Shown: positions 8,663 to 17,600 of the stretch, piece after piece
How the letters are laid out: each line of letters begins with the position of its first letter
How positions within the stretch are numbered: position 1 is the first letter of the stretch
Assembly (NCBI RefSeq): GCF_003148885.1
Contig: NZ_QGHD01000006.1
Coordinates: forward strand, 62,001 to 126,000
Origin: Hallerella porci
GTDB lineage: Bacteria; Fibrobacterota; Fibrobacteria; Fibrobacterales; Fibrobacteraceae
DNA length: 64,000 nt
Direction: 5' to 3'
Notes under the pieces: model-generated
Databases searched by the model: none
What the model saw: only the letters and a program-made list of their open reading frames with translations
What the model was told of the DNA's origin: nothing
Position numbers and translations under genes: made by a program

Positions 8663-9525
8663 TGTACGGTGATAATTCAAAGCCGGTTTTTCCTACTGAA
8701 GATGCTCTCACGATGATTCGCTTGGCGCTCGCCGAAGATGTGCGCACGGGGGACGTGACAAGCCTTTGGACAATTCCTGCAAATCAAACCGAACACGCTC
8801 GATTAATCGCAAAAGAAGACGGCGTCTTGGCGGGGCTTCCGGTGATTGAACTCGTTTTCCAAGAACTCAAAGCGAATGTCAAAGTGACGCTTCATAAAGC
8901 CGACGGTGACGTGGTGAAAAAGGGCGATTTAATCGCAGAACTCGATGGCACGACCCGCGAACTTTTAACGGGCGAACGCACACTTCTCAATTTTATTCAG
9001 CAACTTTCGGGAGTTGCGACGGTTGCGCACCGTTTCCAAGAAGCGTTGAAAGCGGGAAAGACCCGCGTACTCGATACCCGCAAAACGATTCCGGGATTCC
9101 GCACAATGCAAAAGTATGCGGTCCGCGTTGGCGGCGGAAGCAATCATCGCATGGGACTTTTCGATATGGTTCTCGTAAAAGACAATCATATCGCTGCGTG
9201 CGGTGGCGTTTTAGAAGCGCTTGCTGTCGTCAAGAAAAATAACACGCAAAATCTCATGGTCGAGATGGAAGTTGAAAATCTCGAAGAATTGAGAAGCCTT
9301 TTGAATAAAGGCGTTGACGTCATCATGCTCGACAATATGTCAAATGAAATGATGGCAGAAGCGCTCCAAATTATCCGCGAAAGCGGGGACAAAGTTTTGG
9401 TCGAAGGCTCGGGCAATATGACTCTCGAACGCGCAAAAGAAATTGCGACTCTCGGGCTCGATTTCATTTCGGTCGGCGCTCTCACGCACAGTGTGAAGGC
9501 TCTCGACATTTCGATGCGCATTTGA
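8662..9525 (+). CDS. nadC: nicotinate-nucleotide pyrophosphorylase (quinolinate phosphoribosyltransferase)
   Basis: Converts quinolinate and PRPP to nicotinate mononucleotide in de novo NAD synthesis; 287 aa. Family motifs include EDVRTGDVT near the N-terminus, ERTLLNFIQ, DTRKTIPGFR (substrate-binding Arg and Lys), GGGSNHRMGL and, near the end, VEGSGNMTLE followed by ISVGALTHS. The ATG is set by AAAGGAG 8 nt upstream and overlaps the TAA of the sugar transferase (TAATG), so translation is probably coupled. coaX follows after 15 nt, making a cofactor pair. Confidence 0.96.
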   Translation: MYGDNSKPVFPTEDALTMIRLALAEDVRTGDVTSLWTIPANQTEHARLIAKEDGVLAGLPVIELVFQELKANVKVTLHKADGDVVKKGDLIAELDGTTRELLTGERTLLNFIQQLSGVATVAHRFQEALKAGKTRVLDTRKTIPGFRTMQKYAVRVGGGSNHRMGLFDMVLVKDNHIAACGGVLEALAVVKKNNTQNLMVEMEVENLEELRSLLNKGVDVIMLDNMSNEMMAEALQIIRESGDKVLVEGSGNMTLERAKEIATLGLDFISVGALTHSVKALDISMRI

Positions 9526-9540
9526 TTTCTTGGATTTGAA

Positions 9541-10356
9541 ATGACGAAAGAACAATTCACCTTTGTTGTGGATGTGGGCAATACGCACACGGTTTTGGGC
9601 ATTTACAAAGGCGAAAAAATCGTAGATCATTGGCGGCTGACAACGCATAAAGAAACGACGAGCGACGAAGTGATGAACCGCGTCGGCGGACTCATTCGCT
9701 TTTCGCAAATCAAGCCCGAAGAAATTTCGTCCGTGGGAATTTCTACCGTCGTTCCGGTGCTCGAACGTCCTTGGGTCAAAGCGCTTCAAAATTTGCTCAA
9801 GAAACCGGTGCAAGTTGTGAGCTCTAAAAATTGCCTCAACTGTCCGATTGCCTATGCGAACAAAGCATCTCTTGGCGCCGATCGCCTTTGCAATGTTATC
9901 GCGCTTAGACATCGCGGATTTAAAGATGCGATTGTCATCGACATGGGAACAGCGACGACCTTTGATGTGTTAAACGATGGACGCTTCGAAGGCGGACTTA
10001 TTATTCCGGGAATTAGCGCAAGCATGGATGTGCTTTCCGAAAAGGCTGCGCGCCTAATGCCGGTGAGCATTGAATGGCCCGAACGCATCGTCGCAAACAA
10101 TACCGATGACGCAATTCGCGCAGGTCTTCTCTTCGGATTCATCGCAGAACTCGAAGCGCTTGTGCAAAAAATCAAAACGGAACTAGGCAAAAAAGATATG
10201 CCTGTTTTTGCAACAGGTGGCTGGGGCCGCATGATTCTCGGACACACAAAAGTCATCAACACTTACGATCCGTATTTGACGGTGGACGGAGTGCGATTGG
10301 TCGCACTTTACGGAAATCGCGCCGAGGAAATTGACCGCGATAACGACGAAGTTTAA
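9541..10356 (+). CDS. coaX: type III pantothenate kinase
   Basis: First step of coenzyme A synthesis from pantothenate; 271 aa. Motifs of the ASKHA-fold CoaX family are visible: N-terminal DVGNTHTVLGIY, the GADRLCN segment, DMGTATTFDV (catalytic Asp region) and GGLIIPGI. The family has low affinity for ATP, uses a monovalent cation and is not feedback-inhibited by CoA. It sits directly behind nadC and 21 nt ahead of galE. No distinct promoter is visible, so it is likely part of the nadC transcript. Confidence 0.95.
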   Translation: MTKEQFTFVVDVGNTHTVLGIYKGEKIVDHWRLTTHKETTSDEVMNRVGGLIRFSQIKPEEISSVGISTVVPVLERPWVKALQNLLKKPVQVVSSKNCLNCPIAYANKASLGADRLCNVIALRHRGFKDAIVIDMGTATTFDVLNDGRFEGGLIIPGISASMDVLSEKAARLMPVSIEWPERIVANNTDDAIRAGLLFGFIAELEALVQKIKTELGKKDMPVFATGGWGRMILGHTKVINTYDPYLTVDGVRLVALYGNRAEEIDRDNDEV

Positions 10357-10377
10357 CGAAAAAAATTAGGGGTCAAA

Positions 10378-11391
10378 ATGAAAATTGCAGTGACAGGTGG
10401 AGCCGGATACATCGGCACGCACACAATCATCGAACTCATTCACGCGGGGCATTCTGTTGTGGCTATCGACAACTTGGTCAATAGCTCTCGGGAAGCGATG
10501 CGCCGCGTTTCGGAAATTGTCGGATTCCCCGTGCCATTTGTCGAGGCCGATGTCCGCGATGCCAAAACGATGAATCGCGTTTTCCAAGAAAATCATTTTG
10601 ATGCGTGCATTCATTTCGCAGGGCTCAAAGCCGTGGGCGAGTCGGTGCAGAAACCGCTTGAATATTATGAGAATAATATGAATGCGACTTTCGTTTTGTT
10701 AGATGCGATGCGGAAAAATGGCTGCAAAAATTTCATCTTTAGTTCGTCCGCAACCGTTTACGGAAATCCCGCACAAATTCCCATCACCGAAGAATGTCCG
10801 AAGGGCGAATGCACAAATCCGTATGGCCAAACAAAATCGATGCTCGAACAAGTTTTAATCGATGTGCAAAAAGCGGATCCTGAATGGAATGTGGTGCTTC
10901 TCCGTTACTTTAATCCGATCGGCGCACATCCGAGCGGACGCATCGGCGAAAATCCGAATGGAATTCCGAATAATTTAATGCCGTATATTACGCAGACCGC
11001 GGTGGGACTTCGCAAAGAACTCGGCGTATTCGGTAACGATTACGATACGCATGACGGCACAGGAGTCCGCGATTACATTCACGTTTGCGATTTAGCTTAC
11101 GGACATGTTTGCGCATTGCAGGCGATTGAACGCAAATGCGGCATTGCGATTTACAATTTGGGAACAGGTCACGGTTACTCGGTTTTGGATGTGCTGCACG
11201 CATTCGAAAAAGCGAACGGATTAAAAATCCCATATAGCATTAAACCGCGTCGCGCCGGCGACATTGCGACTTGTTACTGCGATCCTTCCAAAGCTTTCCG
11301 CGAACTCGGTTGGAAAGCGAAATACGGCATCGAAGAAATGTGTCGCGATTCGTGGAATTGGCAAAAGCAAAATCCGAAGGGATTTGAATAA
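10378..11391 (+). CDS. galE: UDP-glucose 4-epimerase
   Basis: Interconverts UDP-glucose and UDP-galactose, supplying galactose for surface polysaccharides; 337 aa, the standard length. The Rossmann motif GGAGYIGTH (7-15), S124 and the catalytic Tyr149 and Lys153 (YGQTK) fall at the same positions as in the E. coli enzyme. A GGGGTC stretch ahead of the ATG is a modest ribosome-binding site. It closes the hom-sugar transferase-nadC-coaX-galE run and is followed by a hairpin terminator. There is no gal operon around it, so a biosynthetic role is more likely than galactose use. Confidence 0.95.
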   Translation: MKIAVTGGAGYIGTHTIIELIHAGHSVVAIDNLVNSSREAMRRVSEIVGFPVPFVEADVRDAKTMNRVFQENHFDACIHFAGLKAVGESVQKPLEYYENNMNATFVLLDAMRKNGCKNFIFSSSATVYGNPAQIPITEECPKGECTNPYGQTKSMLEQVLIDVQKADPEWNVVLLRYFNPIGAHPSGRIGENPNGIPNNLMPYITQTAVGLRKELGVFGNDYDTHDGTGVRDYIHVCDLAYGHVCALQAIERKCGIAIYNLGTGHGYSVLDVLHAFEKANGLKIPYSIKPRRAGDIATCYCDPSKAFRELGWKAKYGIEEMCRDSWNWQKQNPKGFE

Positions 11392-11410
11392 AAGAGAAAT
11401 TCAGAGAACG

Positions 11411-11437
11411 GCGCACCTTGCGGGTGCGCTTTTCTGT
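11411..11437 (+). terminator. intrinsic terminator after galE
   Basis: GC-rich stem 11411-11417 pairs with 11423-11429, then a TTTTCTGTTTTT tail. Confidence 0.85.
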
Positions 11438-11449
11438 TTTTGAATTTTC

Positions 11450-11457
11450 TAAATTAT
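11450..11457 (+). promoter_or_regulatory. promoter box of the exbB operon
   Basis: TTTTCTAAATTAT ends 23 nt before exbB, leaving a short leader with a TGGAGG site. Confidence 0.5.
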
Positions 11458-11480
11458 GGACATCATTTTTTGGAGGCTTC

Positions 11481-12170
11481 ATGCTCGATTTGCCGGTCAT
11501 TCAAATGGTGCGGGATTCCGACGTTGCGACCATTATCATCCTTTGCATTTTGGCGTTGATGTCGCTTTTTTGCTGGGGAATTATTTTGCTCAAAGCGATT
11601 TTCTTCCGCAAAAATCAGCACGCCAATGCGCAATTCTACCGCCAATTTGAAAAAATTGAACGCTTCGTGGATTTAAAAGAACTCTGCGATTCTAGCGGCG
11701 TCAGCGCTCTCAAAAGTTTAACCGAAGAAGTTCTCATCGAAGCTTCGAAATTCAGCAACTTTGTGAGTTACGATTCGATTCAGCACCGCGCATCGCTTTT
11801 GGAAGATACCATTCAGCGTTCGATTGAAGGCATTCGTTTAAGCGAAAATCGCCACGTCAATTTCCTCGGCATGTGCGCAAACTTGGCACCGTTCTTCGGC
11901 CTTCTCGGTACGGTTTGGGGAATTATGAGCGCATTCTTTGAAATCGGAAAACACGGTTCCGCAGATTTGACTGTCGTCGCTCCGGGTATTGCGATGGCGT
12001 TAATCACAACGGTCGCAGGCCTTGTCGTCGCCATTCCCGCTTCGGGCGCTTACAATATTTTTGTTTCGCGGACAGGGGAAAACGAAATCGCTTATTATAA
12101 CTTCGGCAGCCGTATGCTCAGCCTTTTCAAACGCGGTGACTTGCTCGCTCTCGAAGAAGTCGCGGGCTAA
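11481..12170 (+). CDS. exbB: MotA/TolQ/ExbB proton channel family protein
   Basis: Inner-membrane subunit of a proton-driven motor that energises TonB or Tol proteins; 229 aa. A first membrane segment lies at about 17-40 and the conserved pair about 125-185, with the family signature around LAPFFGLLGTVWGIM and the ALITTVAGLVVAIP helix. The ATG is chosen because TGGAGG lies 4 nt upstream; the in-frame extension to 11418 would run back into the galE terminator. exbD (9 nt) and a TonB-like gene follow, giving a complete ExbB-ExbD-TonB set. Tol versus Ton function cannot be decided from sequence. Confidence 0.93.
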   Translation: MLDLPVIQMVRDSDVATIIILCILALMSLFCWGIILLKAIFFRKNQHANAQFYRQFEKIERFVDLKELCDSSGVSALKSLTEEVLIEASKFSNFVSYDSIQHRASLLEDTIQRSIEGIRLSENRHVNFLGMCANLAPFFGLLGTVWGIMSAFFEIGKHGSADLTVVAPGIAMALITTVAGLVVAIPASGAYNIFVSRTGENEIAYYNFGSRMLSLFKRGDLLALEEVAG

Positions 12171-12179
12171 GGAGATTTT

Positions 12180-12572
12180 GTGAAGCGCAGTCGCGGAAAA
12201 CCGATTAACCAAGAGATGAATCTCACGAACATGATTGACGTCGTGTTCTCGATTCTCATCGTATTTATGATTTCCGCTCCGTTGATGAGTCAAGGAATCA
12301 AAGTGGAGCTTCCGAAAGCCGAAGCGCCAACGATGGAACAAGAAAAACTTCTCAAAGTTTCGATTAACAAACAAGATGAAGTTTACATCGCTGACATGAA
12401 AGTGAATTTGACGGATTTCCGCAGCGTCTTCAAATCGCTGTGGGACGGCAATATGGCGGTGGTCATTAACGCCGACGAAACCGTCGATTACGGCAAAGTG
12501 ATGAAAGTCGTTTCTCTCGTGCAGCAAGCGGGAGTAACGAAACTCGGATTTTTGACTTTACCGGAAAAATAA
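12180..12572 (+). CDS. exbD: ExbD/TolR family biopolymer transport protein
   Basis: Partner of ExbB in the proton channel; 130 aa. It has a short cytoplasmic N-terminus, a single membrane helix (about 17-38) beginning with NMIDVVFSILIVFMI, where the Asp is the proton-carrying residue of the family, and a periplasmic domain. The start is GTG, supported by AAGGAG a few bases upstream. It lies between exbB and the TonB-like gene, with only 2 nt to the latter. Confidence 0.93.
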   Translation: MKRSRGKPINQEMNLTNMIDVVFSILIVFMISAPLMSQGIKVELPKAEAPTMEQEKLLKVSINKQDEVYIADMKVNLTDFRSVFKSLWDGNMAVVINADETVDYGKVMKVVSLVQQAGVTKLGFLTLPEK

Positions 12573-12574
12573 CG

Positions 12575-13339
12575 ATGGCAAATAATCCGCAGAAAGAATC
12601 CCCGTTTTTTAGAAATGGTTGGGGTGGAAAACTCCCGAAGATCATTATCGTTTCGGTGTGTTTTCATCTGCTGATTGTTTTTTCGGTCATCTTTTTGAAT
12701 AAAATCAATTTTGAGCGTGAACCCGAAGAAGTTAAAATTTTTGAATTGGTGCAAGTTCAACAGCCCAAGCGCGTAGCGCCGCCGAAAGCAAGACCCAAGC
12801 CCGAAAAGCCCAAACAAGAGCCGCCGAAAGAAATCAAAAAAGAAGTGCCCAAGCCCAAGCCCGAATTAAAACCGGAGCTTCCGCCCGAACCGAAAATCGC
12901 CGAAGAAAAACCGGAACCGAAGCCCGAGCCCGAACCGGAGCCCGCTCCAGAACCCGAGCCGCCCGCCGAAGAATCGATGGATCTTCCCGACGATATGGAT
13001 TTGCCCGAAGAAATCGCCGAAGAATCGGGACTCAATCCCGTGGGCTATGTGGACATGGACCCGCTCATGCAAGTATATCTCGAACGGTTAAAGCAAATTA
13101 TCATGCAAAATTTCAATCCGCCGTCGGGACTCAACGTTTCGAAGAGCACAAAGACTTCGGTGCAATTTACCGTCGATCGTTTTGGCGCCATTACCAATGT
13201 CTCGCTCAAACGTTCCTCGGGCAATAAAACGTGGGATCATCTTTCCATGCGCGCTGTTCAAATTTCCAAACTTCCTGAACTCCCGCCCAATTACCGCGCC
13301 CCCGCGCTTTCGCTCAAATTTAATTTCACACCGAATTAA
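12575..13339 (+). CDS. tonB: TonB family energy transducer
   Basis: Links the ExbB/ExbD motor to outer-membrane receptors; 254 aa. A cytoplasmic N-terminus is followed by one membrane anchor (about 22-42). A long Pro/Lys/Glu-rich periplasmic spacer (about 60-137) comes next, with Lys-Pro pairs giving way to Glu-Pro pairs. The C-terminal TonB-type domain (about 160-254) has VQFTVDRFGAITNVSLKRSSG and the KLPELPPNY stretch. It ends the operon. Downstream are an inverted repeat and then the repeat-rich gap. A TolA-type role is possible, but the C-terminal signature favours TonB. Confidence 0.9.
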   Translation: MANNPQKESPFFRNGWGGKLPKIIIVSVCFHLLIVFSVIFLNKINFEREPEEVKIFELVQVQQPKRVAPPKARPKPEKPKQEPPKEIKKEVPKPKPELKPELPPEPKIAEEKPEPKPEPEPEPAPEPEPPAEESMDLPDDMDLPEEIAEESGLNPVGYVDMDPLMQVYLERLKQIIMQNFNPPSGLNVSKSTKTSVQFTVDRFGAITNVSLKRSSGNKTWDHLSMRAVQISKLPELPPNYRAPALSLKFNFTPN

Positions 13340-13351
13340 ATGAGGAATGAG

Positions 13352-13378
13352 TTTCCATTTTGCTTTGCAAAATGGAAA
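13352..13378. terminator. long hairpin behind tonB
   Basis: A perfect 12-bp stem around a TTT loop, starting 13 nt after the tonB stop. It lacks a downstream T run, so it may be an mRNA 3'-end stabiliser rather than a strict intrinsic terminator. Confidence 0.5.
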
Positions 13379-13498
13379 GCCCGCTTCGCGCGCAATTAGG
13401 AACGAGAAATTAAGAGAATGGCGCGGCGAAGCCGCGCGAAAGAAATAGGGGTTAGTAATCAGTGGTTAGTGGTCTGTTGTCAGTTGTTAGAAACTGCG

Positions 13499-13642
13499 TG
13501 TCATCCTGAGCGGAGTGATATATGAAACTTGGAACTTTAGTTCCTTCGTTGAATTAAGCCTTTTAGGGTAGAATCTAGCGTTTTTTTTTCGCAATGAGAA
13601 CAGCTAGATCCTTCACTGCACTGCGTTTCGTTCAGGATGACA
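13499..13642. repeat. inverted-ended intergenic element, copy A
   Basis: Begins GTGTCATCCTGAGCGGAGTG and ends with the inverted form CGTTCAGGATGAC. Inside are a GGAACTTTAGTTCC palindrome and opposed GAATCTAG/CTAGATCC segments. Copy B lies about 30 bp downstream. Confidence 0.75.
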
Positions 13643-13673
13643 GCGGGGCATTGCGAAAGGATGACAACCGCCG

Positions 13674-13856
13674 AGTCATTCTGAGTGGAGCCGTAGGCGA
13701 AGCGATATATGAAACTTGGAACTTTAGTTCCTTAGTTGAATTAAGCCCTTTGGGGTAGGATCTAGCATTTTCTATTGAGTCCAAAAAAGGACTTCTTCTA
13801 ATTCACAAACCAAGTGCTAGATTCTTCGCTCCATTACATTACGCTCAGAATGACAC
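13674..13856. repeat. inverted-ended intergenic element, copy B
   Basis: Begins GAGTCATTCTGAGTGGAG and ends with GCTCAGAATGACAC. About 80 bp of interior, including the GGAACTTTAGTTCC palindrome, is nearly identical to copy A, while the central part differs. Confidence 0.75.
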
Positions 13857-13860
13857 TACT

Positions 13861-14115
13861 AGATTTCCAGTGCTAACATTTCCCCCAGGCGATGAACCCG
13901 CTGGGATTTCAGTGATAACAATTCCCGGGGGAAATAAGTTCACCGAATTTCTAGAAATGACAGTTCCCGGGGGAAATATGTCCGCTGAATTTCTGGAGAT
14001 GAGATTTCCCGGAGAAAATATGTTCGCCGAATTTCTGGAGATGAGATTTCCCGGAGGAAATGTGTTCGCCGGATTTTTGGAAATGAGATTTCCCAGGGGA
14101 AATTTGTTCACCGAA
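13861..14115. repeat. 42-bp-period tandem array 1 (about 6 units)
   Basis: Unit starts fall at 13876, 13918, 13960, 14002, 14044 and 14086, each exactly 42 bp apart, with partial units at both edges. Units 2-6 share a 16-bp palindromic core of the form ATTTCCCGGGGGAAAT followed by a TTCGCCGAATTTCTGGAGATG-like stretch with substitutions. Unit 1 is the most diverged. The period lets both strands stay open in one frame, but there is no ribosome-binding site and no third-position bias. Confidence 0.9.
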
Positions 14116-14161
14116 GGCGGAGCACGGCTACGCCGTGCGCACTAATTTTTCATTTCTCATT

Positions 14162-14692
14162 TTAAAGCGATGCAATACACGCTTCGCGGATGCGCCAAAT
14201 TTCTTCGAAGGAATAGGGAAGAAACATTTCCGAAAGCCATTTTTTCATATAGGCTTTGTGGAGTGCCGTTTTTTGTTCGGCGGCTTTTTCGGGGTCGAGT
14301 TCGTGGGTTTCTAAAATGCGCTTTTCAAAATCGTTGAAGAATTTTCCGGGGCGCGTGTAATCGCCGGGGACATTATTTTCGAGCAGATAACAGTGCGCTT
14401 CGGGGATGTAATCCAAATGAAAATGCGTGAGAACGTCAGCGATTTTTGGAGTACTTTCGGCGCTCATTTTAAAAAGCGAAACCATTAAACGAACATGGGG
14501 AATCGCATTTTCTAAGGCATAGCACGCGAGATATGCGTGCTTTCCGCTACACGTTCCGCGCCCGTCTTGAAGAACGCTTAAAGCGTCTTTCGGATTTGAG
14601 GTTCTGCCGTAGGGGAGCGCTGCAATATAAGATTTGAGCGCATCCCACGTGAGAATGCCTTTTTCGCGGGCGAGGTCGGTGTAAGGGGTCAT
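14162..14692 (-). CDS. transglutaminase-like domain protein
   Basis: Predicted 176-aa cytoplasmic protein. The central GRGTCSGKHAYLACYALEN stretch resembles the catalytic-Cys helix of transglutaminase-like folds, and a downstream His (EAHCYLLEN, about 30-60 residues on) could be the second catalytic residue; the third is not clear. No signal peptide is visible. The ATG at 14692 lies 1 nt after the stop of the giant activase gene, so translation is probably coupled. An upstream in-frame extension to 14773 would overlap that gene and is rejected. Substrate and role are unknown, and a link to acyl-CoA metabolism rests only on position. Confidence 0.65.
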   Translation of the reverse strand: MTPYTDLAREKGILTWDALKSYIAALPYGRTSNPKDALSVLQDGRGTCSGKHAYLACYALENAIPHVRLMVSLFKMSAESTPKIADVLTHFHLDYIPEAHCYLLENNVPGDYTRPGKFFNDFEKRILETHELDPEKAAEQKTALHKAYMKKWLSEMFLPYSFEEIWRIREACIASL

Positions 14693-14693
14693 A

Positions 14694-17600
14694 TTATGCC
14701 GTGACGTGATGCGACTTTTCCAAATCGCGGGCGTTGATAATGAGCATCTGCAAACGGTTTTCGATGTTTGCAAAACTCGTATCCGGATCGTAGTCGAGGC
14801 TGAGCACTTGAATATGCGGGTATCTTGCCTTGACCGCTTTCGTTAAGCCGCGGCCCGAAATGTGGTTCGCTAAGCACGCAAACGGTTGCACGATGATGAA
14901 GCTGTTAATGCCGTGCGGTGCATTGTAAAGAATTTCGCCCGGAATCAGCCAGCCTTCGCCCGTGTTGTATGTCGGGTCGATGATATCGCCGACAAGTTTT
15001 ACGAGTTCGTAACAATCTGCGTGATGTTCGTAGAGCTTGTATTTTTGAGCGTGCTTTTGAATCGTCTTGACCGCGTGCGTGTAAATTTTCGCCGTGGCTC
15101 CGCCGATGAGCATATTTTCGAGCGGCTTTGCAATCAGTCCGCGCTTGATTTTTTCGCGGCGCACGACTTCGTCGACGCGGAAGAAGTCTGTCATACCGGG
15201 CAGATACACTTCCATGCCGTTATTCATCAAGTAATCTTCGATGTAGCCGTTTGCGCCCGGGTGATAATTCATCAAAATTTCGCCGAGAAGCGCTACGCGC
15301 GGTTTGCGGTAAGAATCGTCGACTTCAATTTTGTTGAAGGCTTCAACCGCTTGATCAAAGAGATGAATCGCTTCTTTCGGATACGCGATGCTCTTCTTCG
15401 AAATCACAGCGACTTTTTCCATGATTTTCGGGAGCCATTCGTCGTAAACTTTTTGCGTGTCACCTGCGTGGAGTTCGTAAGGACGGCTGCGACGATACAT
15501 CGTTTCAATCGCATCCATCATCGTTAAACCCCAAAGCATGTGCAAACGGAAGTCCAAAGTCAATTTGAAGCCCGGGTGCATATTCTTCGTATCCGTTCCG
15601 GTCGTGATGATGGGAACGTCGGCGTAGCCCGCTTCGTCGAGAGCTTTGCGCGCGAGAACTGCATATTGGACAGCGCGGCAGTTTTCGCAGTTCTTCGAAA
15701 GGGTGACTGCGATTTTATCGTGCGGATAATCCGGATGTTGCTTTAACCACAAAAGATTTTCGCCGATATTGATTTGCGCCGGGAAGCAGATATCGTTGTG
15801 CACGTATTTTTTGCCGAGGGCAAAGGCTTCGGGGCCGCCGAGCGGGAGAAGTTCCACAATGTAACCGAGCGCTTGGAAGTAAGCGGTCGCGAGAATGCTA
15901 AATCCGCGAGAAAGGTTTGGCACCAAAATTTTGCGAACGTCTTTGTCTTCTTTGTTGAATTTGACAGGGAAGAGCGGACCTTCGGTTTTGGGCGGGAAGT
16001 TGACTTTGCGACGAGCGCGGACCGTTTCGATAAAGCTTTTCACGCGAATGCCGACAGGACCGCGGGCATCGCCTTCGTCGAGCTTGAGCATTAACAATTC
16101 TTTCATCGAAACTTCGTGGAGCATACGGCTCATTTCATCGGTTAAAACCGAATCGTGTCCGCAGCCAAAGCTCACGATTTGCACGAGTTCAAGAGCGGGG
16201 TCGCGGGCGGCGAGCATAGTTGCGCCGAGCATTCGCATGTGGAAGGTATTCTTCACTTCCATGCGGGTGTGTTTATCAATATCCTGATCGAAAACTCCCG
16301 GAAGCGATTCTGTCGTGAGAACAGGAATGCCCATCCGCGTAAAGTGCTGTGCGATGTTGTGGTTGATGAGAGTGTCTGCGTGATACGGACGACCTGCTAA
16401 GCAAATTGCAAAGTCGCCGGTTTTGCGGACATTTTCCAAGATTTGCGCGCCTTCGTCGGCGAGGGTTTTGCGGAAAGTATTGAGGGCGGTTTCGCCTTCG
16501 GTGACCGCTTTATCGAGAATTTTTTTCTTGATTCCCCAGAGTTCGTGGAAGTAATGAATCGTCTGCTTGCGGCGCTGATCGGTATCGGTCCAATGGAAGA
16601 CCGGCTGAATCATCGGGATGCCGTAGCGGTGTTCCGGGTCATCGGAATTGCGGCTGACATCGGGATAACCTTGGACGACGGGGCAGACTGCGGTCGCTGT
16701 AAATTTGCTGTGATCGCTCGGAAGAGCAACCATCATCGGGAAGAAAATCGAATTGACTTTCTTATCGACTAAGTCTAAGACATGTCCGTGGACGAGCTTT
16801 GCCGGGAAGCAAATCGTATCGCTTGCGATGCTACGAAGTCCGCGTTCAAAGAGAGTGTAATCGCTCTGCTTGCTCACGACAACGGTGTAGCCGAGACTTG
16901 TGAAGAACGCCTTCCAGAAAGGTAAACTGGACCAAAATTCGAGAACGCGTGGAATGCCGATGGTCTTTCCCGTCTGCGGAAGCAAAACTTTCGGCGCATA
17001 ATCTTTCACCAAAAGTTGATTTGTGCGCTTCACCATATCGGGGACGGCGAGCATTTTCTTATTGATTTCTGCGATGAGTTTCTTTGTCGCCGGATCATTC
17101 GGGTCTGCGGTGACTTCGCCACGTTCGCAGCGGTTTCCCGTCACAAAGCTTTGACCATCGCTGAATGTCACGATGGTTCGCGAGCAATGGTTGGTGCAGT
17201 ATTGGCAAATTATCCCGGGCTTATTGTCCCAGCTTAAATTGCGGGCAGCTTCGAGACCGATAAATGTCGATTGATAATTCGGGTCGGTCTTCTTTTTCTC
17301 TTCGACGAATTTTTTTGTGAGAAGAGCTACGCCGATAGCACCCATTTCGCCCGGACGTTCGGGGCGAATAGGAACGATACCTGTGAGCTGTTCGAAGGCG
17401 CGGAGAACGGCGTCATTTTTGAAGGTTCCGCCTTGGACGACGACGACTTTGCCGAGGGTTTCCAAATTGCGGATGCGAATCACTTTGGTGAACACATTCT
17501 GAATAATGGAACGGCAAATGCCCGCGATAATATCTTCGGGCTGTTTTCCGTCGCGCTGTTCTGTGATAATTGAACTATTCATGAATACCGTGCAACGGCT

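Larger units (their letters stand above)
13340..14161. other. gene-free repeat-rich gap between convergent genes
   Basis: No credible gene lies in this 822-bp gap. In order it holds a 12-bp-arm hairpin (13352-13378) just after tonB, a small GCGCGGC/GCCGCGC hairpin (about 13419-13436), two copies of a long inverted-ended element, a 42-bp tandem array, and a GCACGGC/GCCGTGC hairpin (14122-14138). Open frames across the array on both strands result from the repeat period being a multiple of three. Confidence 0.8.

Noticed and set aside
13845-14145. Open frames on both strands across the first 42-bp array
   Set aside because: A 42-bp period keeps any stop-free unit open. There is no ribosome-binding site, no third-position bias in the substitutions, and the repeats are palindromic DNA.
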